Shown here: positions 1-13,900 of the stretch, in pieces | Position numbering within the stretch: position 1 is the stretch's first letter | Layout of the letters: each line of letters starts with the position of its first letter | NCBI RefSeq assembly: GCF_000150275.1 | Contig: NW_002060946.1 | Span: forward strand, 1,197,530 to 1,261,529 | Source of the DNA: Trichoplax adhaerens | Taxonomy: Eukaryota; Placozoa; Uniplacotomia; Trichoplacea; Trichoplacidae | Length of the DNA stretch: 64,000 bases | Direction of reading: 5' to 3' | Notes under the pieces: generated by a model | Database searches by the model: none | What the model saw: only the letters and a program-made list of their open reading frames with translations | Told to the model about the DNA's origin: nothing | Translations under genes and position numbers: made by a program

Positions 1-988
1 TCTATTTTACCGTAAGCTATTAACACTATCAAGCAAAATGATGTCATTCTAATTTGAGTTGAAAGTTGTATTAGTGAAGATATTAAGAATTAAAATTAAA
101 ATAAATCTTTACGTAGAATTATGTGAATACAGAACTGCAGCTGTTGTAAATAGAAAAATGGCAAATCAATAGGATACTTATGGGCAGATTTATGACGAGA
201 GTTTATGATTAAGAAATGTTAGCGCCCTAGTTCTTGCAATGGGTCTTGCAAACGATAAATAATTATAAAGCAAGCAATTCATATCTGATTCTTTGCATAA
301 TTTAGAAACGTATACAATCATAAACAGGTAAATGCATTTTTTAAAAGTAAATCGATGATGTCCAGTAATTTCATACTAAATTGTTGTAAATGGCAGTAGA
401 TTATCTAACATTAATGCAATCTATTGCCTCGTGCTTAAGATTTATACTCAAGAGAAATCTTGGGCGATAAATGTTGTCGTCAAAGTCGAGCATTTGCGAT
501 ATATTATACATGAGGAAATTAATGATTTTAGATAATTTATTTGTCCATACATTACTTATACCAACTATAAACTGGCCGATAAAGGGTCACAATAAGTTAC
601 TAGTGTAACTTTACTAGAAATAATATTTTATGTAAATTTTTTTCTGTAACCTTGTCATAAATTCCAATCAAATCTAATTGCTTAGTCTAATCCTCTACTT
701 TAGCCAATCTTGCATTAAGTAGGTATTATCAATATCAGTTAAATTTGAACGAAATAATTATTTTCCTTGCTGGATTATTTTTAGAGAATTGAGTAAATTT
801 CGTCATATAGATCGTGTATGGAACTTACAGTAAGCACTATCAGTCTTTTACAACTAAGGAGCTTGAGCTGACTAAAGCAAGTATTAAAATGAAGTCATGA
901 AACAGGTCATGAAAATAGCATCCCATATTAAAGCCTACAACTGTAGATCTTTTCTGTTAATCTCTAGAACTTAAATATTTACATTTAC
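1..988. other. Intron / non-coding left edge
   Basis: This AT-rich stretch lies downstream, on the minus strand, of the receptor first exon that ends at 989 with the donor GTAAAT. I see no open frame with an acceptor that continues the ligand-binding domain, so it is most simply read as intron 1 of that gene, with later exons beyond the left edge. Confidence 0.45.
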
Positions 989-1529
989 CTAACATGCTTG
1001 CGGTAGCTTTTGCAGCATTAGTCATTGTTGGACCAATAACTCCGAGAAAAGGTGAATAAAATGATTCAGTCATTCCAAAGTCATGTAATGCAATATTGTA
1101 ACAGTAATATCCATCGTATGTGCCCTCTGCAAAGGGCAATAAATGCAGTAACAACTCCATTGTTTGTCTAGAAGTTTGCAAGCTATTGTAACAAGTATCA
1201 CGTATATCATAACCCAATGTAATCTCTGGTAAAAGTTTGGGATCGTTATTGACATTGATAATAGCGAACACCATAGCTGTTACTAAATGGAGGCCATATT
1301 CATCAATGTCTTTGCATTCTCGACTATTTGTATCATAACTATTATGAGCTGGAAAGAGACCAGCAATGACAGCATCACCAGATTCGCTCAAGCTGAGAGC
1401 ATTAACAGTTGGTTTTTGCGTATATACGTCGAGTAATGATTTCTGGCAATTAGTTGGAACGGATAATAAGAACATCACGGTACAAATTAGTAAAAACTGG
1501 CTCTTTAATTTTCCAATTTCACACTTCAT
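989..1529 (-). CDS. Class C GPCR (mGluR/CaSR-like), first exon only
   Basis: This is the N-terminal exon, 180 codons plus one base, of a family 3 (class C) G-protein-coupled receptor. The ATG at 1529 is followed by a hydrophobic signal peptide (about residues 11-28, ending near PTNCQ). The start of the Venus-flytrap (ANF-receptor) ligand-binding domain follows, with the hallmark blocks AVIAGLFPAH, the CKDIDEYGLHLVTAMVFAI helix, NNDPKLLPEITLGYDIRDTC and GVIGPTMTNA. The order and spacing fit metabotropic glutamate, calcium-sensing and V2R-type receptors. The exon stops at a consensus donor (tta-g/gtaaat) just before the block that normally reads IPQISYAS. The rest of the flytrap, the cysteine-rich domain and the seven-helix domain are not in the window. 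Ligand and subfamily cannot be decided from this exon. It could also be an orphan fragment if no downstream exons exist. Confidence 0.75.
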
Positions 1530-4500
1530 CTTTCCAAGGATGAAATTGTTTAATAATAGATGGCAGTAATAAAATGGCTAACTTTAGTCTCGAAAAAATT
1601 TCGATACCGCTGTATGATGAAGGCAATTATTTAAAATTTAGGTGAAATTATTCAGTTAAGATGGCTTCTGTACGGCAAAGTGGAGATTAGCATGATCTTA
1701 CTTTGACAAGAGGGTGGCTCTTGCAGTTTTTAAAACCAATAAGCAACTTAGAAATGACTTGCGTAGGTATGATTGTAATAAATTTTTCAGCTTATGTTAG
1801 TGCAATTAGGTAATTTAAACTTCCTTCCATTAGCATCAGTCTGACGTCATATATCATCTATCACTTGCTTTAACGTCAATAGCAACTTTACAGTATTATT
1901 TACCGCTACTTTAGGCAACCATATGTCTGATTGCCTAGTGATCAATAATTAATATTCTTCAACCTAGAGTAAGGAGAAATTTATTAGACTAGTTGAAGCT
2001 ATTGTCGACATTAATTAGAATAGCTCTAAGAGTAATTTTCTTTTATTTTTTTAATTTTAAAAATTTCTAAAGGATTAAACTTATTTTAAAGATATCCAAG
2101 AATAGAGATTTGCTTTATACACCTGCACAATATTCTTTGTAAATGAAAATATTAATTTATCATACCAACCATGTCAAATCCAGGCAGCGATTTAAAGATT
2201 CTGTAAGTTAAGACTAGCAGTACTGCATAGTAATTTAAAGTATTATTATTAAACGCAAGCGTCGATATTGACATTTTATTTTCAGTGGTGTGAAACACAC
2301 TGCAAGAATTTAAGATCCAGCCTGACTAATACATCTTTCATATTAAATTTAACTTCAATTACAGAATGATATAATTTAATTGATTTATTCAATACTAAAT
2401 CAGTCCTGTGGTCTAGGTAGCCATTGAACCAGATTAGATTGAATAAAGGCATACTAGTTATAGAGATTATATTTGCAAGTCAATCAGGCAAGCATTTATA
2501 CTATGCTCTAGTTGTCAGTCTAAATTAATGGATATCAATATTAAATAGATTAGTATATTAACTGTATTCATAATTTCCTTTCAAATGGCTTCTGACACTA
2601 GGAATAATGATTTAATTAAGCAGATATCTAGATTGTTGCCTAACGGCCAATTTATGCGTATATAGATTGGTATATTGACTGTATTAATTCTTTTCTTCCA
2701 AATGACTTCTGACATTAGGATTTGTAAACTAATTAAGCTGATATTGACATTGTTACCTAACGGCCAATTTACTCGTATATAGATTGGTATATTGACTGCA
2801 TTAATTCTTTTCTTCTAAACGATTTCTGATACTAGGAATAATAAGCTAATTAAGTTGATATCTACACTGTTGCCTAATGATCAATTCAAGCATATATTTA
2901 TCAACTACTCTATTAAATAGATATAATTATTATTAAGCGAATAAAATTTAATTCTGTTAATAACCATTTGTTATGAAAAATTACGCTAATTGTTAGTATT
3001 CAAAGAAAGACAAATTATAAAGCTTGGATATTCAATTTTAAAACTATCATGTCTCCCAACACTGAATAACAGTAATCATAAGAAAGCGATGACGCAGAAT
3101 TTATTTTATTTTAATACATTTGATGCAATATACCGCAGTGATAGTTAGTATCGAAAATAATCCGGTACCGAGATATTTCATCATAGATTATCGAATAATA
3201 GATTACATTTTAGTTCGATTTTGATAAATACTGTTTTATTTAAAATAATTAGTGGAACCTTCTAAGTAGAAACAATCAGTCACATATACTTTCGTATCTA
3301 AATCATCGATTAAGTTATTACTACTATGGTAGCTTTTATTAATTGTCACAAAGCACCTTTGGAACAAGATAACGTAATGTACGATCAATAAGTCAATTCC
3401 TTGAACCACGTATCAAAGAACGATATCTGCACTATCAAGAACACTTTTGCTCTACTAGCAGACAACACAAAGACTTAGACGCCTCATATTTCACGTTAAA
3501 CACTAAGTTTAAGAATTAACTTTATTACACGATATACCGCATTTATATACTCTCCCTCAATACTTCATGAGTCATAACATAACTATTAATTTAAGTATAT
3601 GTAGATATTTCTACTCTAATACAGTATATAACACTGTCACAGTAATACATCTAATGTGGACATTATGTTATAGGCTGCCTGCATAGCAGCTAAGAGTAGC
3701 TGGACTATCTTAATATCATGTGCTATCTGTAACATAAATGCGTATGAGCTATCAGAAACGTAAGCTAACGTTAACATTTATACCTAGTAGCGGGTTAATT
3801 ACTACACTAATTTCTATAGTAGTTCGATTTCCATCGAATATCTTCGGTAACCTAATCAAATATTGCCACTACTAGAGCGAAGCTTGTCAAAAATTTAGAA
3901 ATCTAATGTAGAGTTTAGCATGGCTAAGCTTTAGCCATAAGAGATAACTTTTGAGTTAAAACTAGCTTCTTATTACTGAGAAATTTAAGTTAATTTTGGA
4001 AATGCAGTAGATGGTTCTACCTGTGATTAAATTTGAATTCATATATCTATGCTCAAAAGCTGTTGCTGTAATTATTAGCAGCAATTGGCTATCATCATAG
4101 TAATATTCATGCATTGCTTGTGAATAGGAGAGCTAATGTGCGAATATTGCTTTATATAAAATGCGTATTACTATAATAGTTATCTTACTAATCTGATCTA
4201 TATTTGCTAGAGCTCTTTACATTCCATATACAATTAGAACTGCTACTAAAGCTAATATTTGAAAGGAATTTGACTTAATTCAAGTCTATAGAAATCTCTT
4301 ATTTACCAGTTTTTTAATCATCTCACCTTAGTAAGAGATCATCATTCTTTACATGTAAGGAATACAAACCTATTTTGTATTACTCAACTTGGGTTAAAAG
4401 ACATAAAGTTTGTGAGAAATATCTTGCATGCATAAATGTACCGCTCCATTAACGTATCTAGTATCTGTCATGCCCTTGAAAGCCGTATTATAATGGTACC

Positions 4501-4924
4501 ATATTAAAGAGACGTACATGATCTGATATATAGGTACAAATTTATTGATTTTTAAACTATTTCAAAATAAAAAGGTTAAGACCAAATAAATATACAAAAT
4601 GCTGGCTACGATATTACAATAAATATACAGTGTATGATATTTCTTTAGAGGTATGGAATACCTACATTGATTAAAAAAATGGCTCAATATTGGCATTAAT
4701 AATTGAATATCAGGCTATTTATCAACTGTAACAGTTAATATTAACTCTATAGATGCGTTTTGTCGCATAAAATAAAATTAAAATCGAGAAATTGCTGTTT
4801 TAATATGAGATAAATGTAGACTAAAGGAGTATAGGTTAGCATTTTCTTGATATCAAACAGCAACCACTTATGTACTATTTTTTACTATAGTTTTATAAAA
4901 GCTATTTGAGGTCAGTTAAGAATT
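1530..4924. other. Gene-free AT-rich gap
   Basis: No coding exon is recognised here. The 5' side, next to 1529, should hold the receptor promoter, and the 3' side, next to 4924, the DNAH10 3' UTR. TTTATT near 4540 reads AATAAA on the minus strand and could be its polyadenylation signal. The only structured element seen is the tandem repeat at 2546-2896. A gene made only of very small exons could be missed. Confidence 0.5.
2546..2896. repeat. Tandem repeat, three diverged 117-bp copies
   Basis: Copies begin at 2546, 2663 and 2780, each with TAGATTRGTATATT. They share, in order, an ATTnnTTTCnTTC pyrimidine tract, GGCTTCTGACACTAGGA-like and TAATTAAG blocks, and TTGyTGCCTAACGGCCAATT near the end. 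The period is exactly 117 bp in both intervals, with scattered substitutions, so this is an old local tandem duplication. No open frame crosses it. Confidence 0.85.
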
Positions 4925-7900
4925 CTAATAGTCTAAACTCATAAGAAGAGCCGTTCCACGCTTGATCCAATGGTCTGCAGTAACTGATCCCACCTTAATA
5001 TCAACGGAGACAACAAATGAAGGTCTACCTCCGGAACCTGAACGATTTGGGTAGTAGTAGCAAGGACAAGCATACATTCCTGATAGAAACAACAAGGACA
5101 GATTATTTAGTCTTTGGCTGTGCGCTTAAATAAAATCGTTAAGTAGGGAGTAAGAACTTTAACAATGTAATAAAAATCATATAGAAGCAATGATACCTTT
5201 ATTTGATTTTCTTTTGTTTTCAACTGGCTTAAAGTGAATAGCCGGAACTGGACATACTAATTCCATTGGATCTGCTTCAATTAAGCAGGAATTTTTAACG
5301 TCCCAACCAGCACCTTCCAAGTATAATCCACGTATCCATACACCATCCTACACAATATAAATTAATTTATGGTAGATTATTAAATGTTTATATCAGTCAC
5401 AATTATGCTAGAAGGTATCGTGCCATAGCACCTACAATGACTTACCTTGGGTGCTTGCATTATATTAGAATCATCAACTGTAGAAACCGGGAATTCCCAC
5501 GATAAAGAATCGATTGAGACCTATGAAAGATTGAATATTGGACTGATTTTAGTACATGACGTGATCATTTGCTCGCAAATTGCCTTCTTACATTATTCTG
5601 GCGTGCCGAGGTTTGTAGTACAGCAGTTAAGAAACTGGTTGGAAATGTAAAACCAGAAAGCCAAAACAAGGTTGGTGGATGAGCAGTAATTGCCCATTTA
5701 CTAAATTGCTCTACTCGAATCACGAGATCTCTCGTCCAAGCAGCTAAAGGTTTCTGTGATGCATAGGTCTGTAAAACATTGTTACATTTCAGCTTTAATA
5801 ACAATTTTATGACTTTTGCTAGTTTTTAAGAAGCTGCAGTACCTTATTCCATAATGGCGGAACTCTTCCATCAAATATGCATGAAAATATTTCCTCTAAT
5901 GCAGCTGACATAACAACTAAACCCTTAATCCCTTTAGCCAAGTCTTGTAGAGATGTCCTTATAGTTTGTAGTAAGCTATTATAGCGTGCAACCTAATTCA
6001 GAAATGGAAATTAAAACCGTCAACGGTAATACTAGAATTTATTGATCACTATTGTATCTAGTACAAAATAGGATCTTTTAATCTACCTCTTGGACTAGTA
6101 CAACATTGATTGGTGAAGGATCAGATATTAGAATAGTTTCTGCGCTTTCTCGGTCGAGGTCTTCCGGTATACGTTTCAACACATCAGCTGCTAGTTCTTG
6201 GACCTGGATATTATCAATCTCATATCAGAAATTTTATTCTTATTACGACTTATTTCATGAGATTATCGTATAAATTGCTTCAAGATATACCCTATCTTCT
6301 CGACTCTCTCCTTGGGCAACCGAAACTTGTGGCTTCAGTGACAGCAAAGTATCAAATAGCATCCTAAGGAAAGTTAATTGTAAAAATTTGGTTAAATTTA
6401 ACGGAATTGAGGATAACGTGTTTACCTAAAATCATCATTTCCTATAATTGGACGTGGATTAATATCTAAAATATTACAACAATATTTTCTTTATTACCTA
6501 GTTTCGATGATTTGACTTGCAATATCAGCATTTGGATGTTGACCAAAAGCTTCTGGATGATCCACATTTGGCAATAAGTTAATATAATCCTACGTTAAGA
6601 GTTGATAAATATAAATTTGTTGATTGAAATCGAATTTTTCTTAATACTCAATATCATAAAATACATAGAATTTTAGGTTACGAACCAGATAAGATTGCAA
6701 TGGTCCGTCTTTGGGAATATAGTATGTGGCCATTGTTGATAACCTGAGAAAGAAGACATTGATAGATAAGTATTAACAATTAATTGTGTACATATAATTC
6801 ATGATAGCTGGTACAAAATAAGATATTTTCTATAGAGAATGATAATATCATTTACGTAGCTAAGACTAACTTATAAAATGGATTTTGAGCGGCAGCGTCG
6901 CAAAAGATGTCGTTGATATAGGTATGTAATAAACGTCTATCCCAATCGTCAGTAACATGTCCTCCATAATTAACTCCAGCAATCAAGTATTTTAATGCAT
7001 CCCATGGTGTCTCATCATATTCATCCAAGTATAATGATAACAAATCGTTTGATACTTCAAAATCAGAATCATTGAATCCATAAATAACATTCCAGCCCAA
7101 CATTAAGAATTTCTTCCTTTCCAGTAGAATACTATGGAAAAAGCATAAACCAAATAACAGTTTCTTGAATTTTTCCGGTTTGCGGCAATTATTAAATTGT
7201 TCATAGGTGATCGATTGATAGAGACGTTTCATATTGGCTTTTAATCCTTTAGGTGGTTCAGTAGTCATTTTAATACCCGATTGCAAAATTGATATTGGAA
7301 ATTCTGGATGTGGACTGCTACTTAGCCATAAGCGAAAATCGGGATGAGGATTTTTAACCTGTAATTGCTCAACTATTTTATCTAATTGAGGCATCCAACT
7401 TAATGATAAATGACAATTGGCTAAGAATACCCAATGGCCTTCCATAATACCTTCACGAATCATTCGTGATGCTATAGGTGATTGGCCTTGACCTAATGAT
7501 AGCGAATTATATCTTTTATTCATGTTATGCTTATCTGCTAATTGAAGTAATGCACCAGATGGATCGACACCAGAAGAGAGAACAAATATAAGTGGTGTTT
7601 TAGGACTTGAATCATCTAATACTGAATTCATATCGAGTACAGGTGGTTCAACAAATCGTGAGCCAAGATTGTTAATAATAAATGATCCAACAGTAAAAGC
7701 AACACGATCAGGTCGTAGTGATCTTACAATCAGCATTTTTTGCAATTCATTGCATGCGTTATCCCACTCTCCAGGTAGCAAAGCATTTTCAGGCTCGGAA
7801 CTTGTAAACCAAACATGCCAATCTCTTGCATATTGCTCAAATGATGTTACTAAGCCATGGAAGTTGGTTAACTTATCTAATTCAGTAATATGATCCCATG

Positions 7901-10900
7901 CTGCTTCTGATAACCATTTGCATGGATTCTCCATTTGATTTTCACGATCGATTACGGTACCTCCACGTAAGAAGAAATTATACTCTTCCATATTGAGTTT
8001 ACCAGCAGCTTCTAAAATTTTAGCGCACATCTGGAATGAGAAAAGCATTTTATGTCGTTCGAATAATGCCCGACAGGTATAGCGATAAACGGCATAGGTG
8101 TGATAATCATTTAACGATTGAATTCTTTCTTCTAATTTTGAACTACGTGAACTCTTATCAATGGATCCATTAAATAGTTCAATGTAGGAATCTAATGAAA
8201 ATTGATACATTGGATCAATTCGGCCCATATCATTAATGACGAAGAATAGAATGGAAGCACGTTGAGCACATGGACGATAACCTTCACGAGCTGTATCAAT
8301 TTTAATTTCAGTTTGTTCGCTAATTTGTAATTGCTCAGATACTTCTTGTGATGTGGTCTTAGATGTTTGCAATGTATTAACCAACTGTTCATCATCCAAC
8401 AGTGAGCCTTCAGCTGTATTTAATAATTTCAATATTTCATCCTCTAATTCAACTAATTTTTTCTTACCAGCAGCAATACTCATGACCAATTTATCTTTTT
8501 GCTCTTCAAGGTCTGGTCGTTCCTTTCGCACAACAATACCAAGTAGTTGCGCTTGTAGACCTTGTTCTTTAACAGCAAAGTTGACAATAGTTGTCTTAGT
8601 GGAAATCTCCGGTGAGTAATGAGGATTACTTAATTTTGTTGTGATGTAAAATTTAAATTCTGGATTATAATCAATTTCTTTATCGGCTAAGCGAATAAAG
8701 TACTGGCCACCTTTACGTATAATAGCTTTATTTAAGATAGGCGACAATGATGGATCTAGTTTTTCCTGGACATTATGTAATAGAACCGGAGTACCAAATT
8801 GAATTGAATTCTCTAGAACTCGTATGTAATCGGTTTGCTGTAAATCGATGATACTCAACTTATTCCCTTCCATATTTTTAATCCATTTCAATGCTTGTCC
8901 TTGCGGATCAATCATTAATGGCCAACGATTGCCGCGAGCTACTATGATACCATTTTCAGTTGAGAACGAATCATTAGGTAAACCTTGTATATTCCAATCG
9001 CGTACTGTTGTTGGCTTAGCCATAAAATTAGCGAAATTTAACTCTGGATTACATGGTACATGCAATTTGTAGATTTGCGGCAGCCATATACCATTAACTA
9101 ATTCTTCACGATAACCCGACAAAAACGATCCAACATAAGATAAAAATGCTGCTGCTACTAAGCAATCACCAGGCAGATAGGCAATATTAGATTGCAATTC
9201 AGTAACACTATTTTCCCATCGCAATTTTTCACCTGATAGACCAGCAACCAATCTACCAGCACGATCTAAACGTAATTCGTTTAATTCAGCAGTTTTACGT
9301 AAATCGTCCTTTTGCGCTAATTTCTCATCGTATTCACGCTTTAATTTTTCCATTTGATCGGTAATTTCTTTCAATTTACTTTTAGCTGCAGCTAAGGATC
9401 TTTCTTTTTCGTGTAATTGAGCACGGGCATGATTTAAACGTTGTTTCTTAGGCTCAACAATACGATAGATGCGTCCATATAATTCAGTAGCACGCACCCA
9501 CATACATAACGATTTAGCTGCTAATGATACACGACCGATAATATCAGGTTGGAAATCCGATTGAGAGCAATAGCCAGTTACTTTTTTCAACACACGATCA
9601 GTCATATGATCTTTATCAAAATTAACTAATGTCTTAATAAAGTTAGTTTCCCCAAGTTGTCGTTTTGCTTCGGCCCATGTTGGTTCAGCGCCTAACAATA
9701 TCATAACTGCTTCCATAACTTTTTCCACTAGAGGTGGTGGACGCCCGTAAGAACGAATTTCAGTAATATCTTTCTTATTCAATGCTTCTAACGCTTTAAC
9801 TGCTTCTTCCAACGCTGGCAACGCTTCATCAAGATCATGTTGTGCAGTCTCTGCTAATTGACGACATCGTTGTTCTTCTTCTTCGATTTTCTCACTCCGT
9901 GCAGCGACTGTTTTTTGATGCTCATCTGTCTCACGTTTTTGCTGTACAATGATCACTAAATATTCTTCACATTGCTTCTGAAATTGAGCTACTTTATTCT
10001 TGGTTCTTTCCAACTCGATGGACATGGTTTCAACCTTTGTTCTCGTTTCATCAATTTTCTCCAAACCATTGCGTAATTTATTTGCTTCATTCCCTAACTC
10101 TTTCTTTTTCTCATGCAGTAGACTTTTATAACCTGCTACTAATTCTAAATAATTAGTCGGTGTAACATAATTACGACGTTTCATTTCTAACCACATCTTT
10201 TCCGACATTTTAACCACTGAACTATGAATAGTAACGAATGTTTGAGCAATCTTAGGCTTCATTTCTTCAAGATCGCCCACATCAACTGTTTGGAGATATT
10301 TTTCAGCCACTTCTTGCAATGCTTCTTCTGGCCATTCTCCAAACCAATCGATGGTAGTGCAGTTAACAAATGCTGGAAACATACGAATTCGATTTCGGAA
10401 GGTCTCACCAACTGGACTCATGCATAGTACAATTCTTAAGTTACTACGCACTCGTTCAATTAAGTAAGCGAATAGGCTGTCTGTAGTATCTGGAATGCCA
10501 TCAGTTTTAGCGGCTTTTAATAAACTCTGGCGGACTTCCTCGAATTCATCTTGTTTGTATAAATTAGGAACTTCACCGCTACTTAAGATATTGTTGATAT
10601 CTTCCAGGAATGATTCTTGAAGAACTTGAGTATCGGCAAATAGGAAAACTGTTGGTTTATTTTCCACTCCAGTTGTTCGATATAATTTTCGGATATCTTC
10701 ACGGAAATCGGCCGATCGATAATGCCTTGTGACTTCAACTTGGAATACTTGATAATTTAAGATATAAGATACTAGCCGAGTTAAACTTCGTCGACCACTA
10801 CCACCTATACCTAATAATAACATATTGCCACGCGGTTGGCGAATAACACGAATAATGCGACAAACATGCTCGACTGCATCACGAAATAAGACTAAATCCA

Positions 10901-13900
10901 TAGCAATCGCGCCTGGTTCCATATTATGATCTTCAAGTTGATTTTCTAAGCATTGCTTTAAATTAGCGAAATCAGTCATATCTTCATAGATTTGATTTTC
11001 CTTCATGAAATCGCCGAAAATAGGTACTTGTCGATTGGGGCAGATGTTATGAAATGGTAAATCAAATAGTGAGCCTAATTTTTCGGAGATTAATTGCTGA
11101 AATTCTTCACGATCTTTTTCATCGACTAAACGATCAGAAAACACTCTAAAGCATTCATGTATCCATAGCCGAATAATACTATGCTTGGTATCATGGAAAT
11201 CACGATGGGAACGCAATAAACCCTGGAATACCTTAGATATATCTCTCAAGTTAAAAAGATAATGTATTTTAGTCGGCGTTGGCAACATTTTAGATACAAT
11301 TGAATTATAGATATCAATCGTTGCTTGAGTCATGATATCACCTAATGGTTTAATATCTTCTTCAAAATCTTGTAATTTTTGATTGATCATCGTACCGTAG
11401 ATGCGCTTGATTTGACTTTCTTGTGGGAATGTCATATTAATAAGGTTAAATCGGCTTTGTAATCGACCTGATATAACAGTTCTACCACCACCAGGTGGGC
11501 CCATTGCGGCTAGTAAATACATATCTTTGATATATTTAACAGCTTGTTTAGAACGATCATACCAGAAACCGTAATCGAGCCATTGACGAATTAATTCTAG
11601 TGGTGGCTGTGAGCCATAGGTATCTTTGGATGATATATTAAAGTCGTCCATAAAGGTTAATAATTTTTTCCCACCAACAGGTACATAAACACCTTTGGTG
11701 CGCTTTTCAACACGACTTTCGATAATATCCTGGACATTATTGGATGATGTCTGAGCTGACATGTTGATAATTAATTTGCCATATTGCTGTGGGTCAGCTC
11801 TTGAAATGACTCCTTGTGCAACGGATGTTTTCCCTGTTCCTACTGGGCCGACTAAAAGTGTTGGTGTTTGCGATAGTAAAAGTGATTGGACCAAGAAATC
11901 ATAACGTAATGCATCCACAGTGGGTACAATAATCTTATAGAAAGGTAAATTAGGACTATATTTCCAGCTAGTGTGTAATTTCGACTCCCATAGTACCCAT
12001 GTTTTCTGCTTAGCATCGACAAAATATTCATAGATGGTATCTTTGCTGGGAAATTGGCCTTCAATTTCACGTAAATAATTATCCATTTTTTTACGACTAT
12101 GTTCATCGACTGATGCACAGATCGACCAAATGAGAGCAAATAGAAACCATAACTCGATCATTTTAGTATAGTAATCATCATTGGGTTGGACACCATTTTC
12201 AGCTGTTGCTAATGCATCAAATAATCGACATAACGATTTAATATTATTCAATTCAGTAGTCGGAACAAGCTCAGTGCAATGTGCTTGCTTATAGTCTAAT
12301 ACTTTTTGAACGTATTTGTCAAATAATCGCTGTAATTGTTCAACTGAATTGCGATCTTCTCGTTTTTGTAGCCATGATGTTACATAAGGTTGCCAGCCGA
12401 TATCTCGATAATCTGTATAGACCATACCACAACGACTAATTGTTGCTGGCGAAGCAGCTGCTAAACTATCCACTTCGAATAATAATGATACCTGTTCAGG
12501 TAATGATATACGCTCACCGTTAATTAAAGTTAAAACTTTATTGTCGTCCATAACAGAATTCATCGATTCGATCCATAATGTATCGACAGGGCCATCAAAG
12601 ACGAGCCATTTCTCATCTAATTTCTCATCAGAACATGTTTGACGCATAACACTGGATAAAACACCATCTGTCCATTCATTTGTTGATAAATCAAATTCGC
12701 CATACAATTCACCCAAAGATAGTGATTTAGGATTAATAGGGTATTCTTTAACAACTTGATAATTAGGGTCATTATGGACTTTTTTCATTCGTGTCATTGC
12801 AGCTTGTAATGTCTTCCAAACGACAGTTTTACCTGATTCAGTTTGACCTATTACCATGACGGCATGGCGTGAATTTTTAGTTTCATATAGTTGCAGTACT
12901 TTCATGATTAATTTCTCATGCGGTTGTAAATTAGATGATTTAAGTTCTTCTTCCACCACTGTACGTAATTGACCATATTCGGTGGTTGGCGCTTCGATAC
13001 CAGGGAATAGATCGGATATGATACCGTTAAATAGCGGTGCATCACTTGATTTTAATTTAGCGATATTCATATCTTTCATGGCTAATAAGAGAACTTCTTC
13101 ATCGAGCATATCTGTAAATTCTCGTTTCTTTCTACCAGCATATTTTAATACTGATACAAGTGCACGTAGACCGAAATCATAATGATCTTGTTTAGATAAT
13201 TGTTGCACAGCTAACGAATAGAGCGTATGGACTTTTTTAGCTAAGACTTTGGTATTCGAAAAGCCTTCAGCAAATAAGATGATTTCAGCAATTTGAGCTG
13301 AATCTGGTACTACCATAGCAATGGGTCTAAACATACTCTTTAAATTGTCGGGTAATTCAGTTCGGCCAGCATAGCCAGGATTCATAGTGATAAAGATACC
13401 GCATGAACCAACTAAACTAATTTCACGACCTTCAAATACAAATCGTTGCGCACCATGTGATAGTGCCGTTAATATGGATAAGATTTGTTGAGCAACTACA
13501 GATAATACTTCGACATTGATACGATTAAATTCATCGAAACAGCCCCAAGCACCCGTTTGTGCCAAACCGCTATACATTCTACCCATAGATTTATAATCTA
13601 ATCCTTCTGAACAGTTAACAACAATAACATAATTTCCCAATGCTTTTCCTAAATCTTTTGTCGTCTCTGTTTTACCCGTGCCAGCAGGTCCTTTAGGGCT
13701 GCCACCACGGTGAAGATGGAGCGCGGTAGTTAGTGTAATGTAACAACGATCTGTTAATGGCGTAATAACTAATCGTCCAGAATTACCTAGATACTCATAA
13801 CCATATTGAAAGAGTGTGTTGGTTTGGCGTACAGCACAATCATCAAGTTCTTTCTCCCAGTAGACTCGCAATTGGCTTAGCCATTCGAATGAAGTAATAT

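Noticed and set aside
2546-2896. Possible CRISPR array
   Set aside because: Repeats are long diverged tandem copies without unique spacers, in an animal genome.
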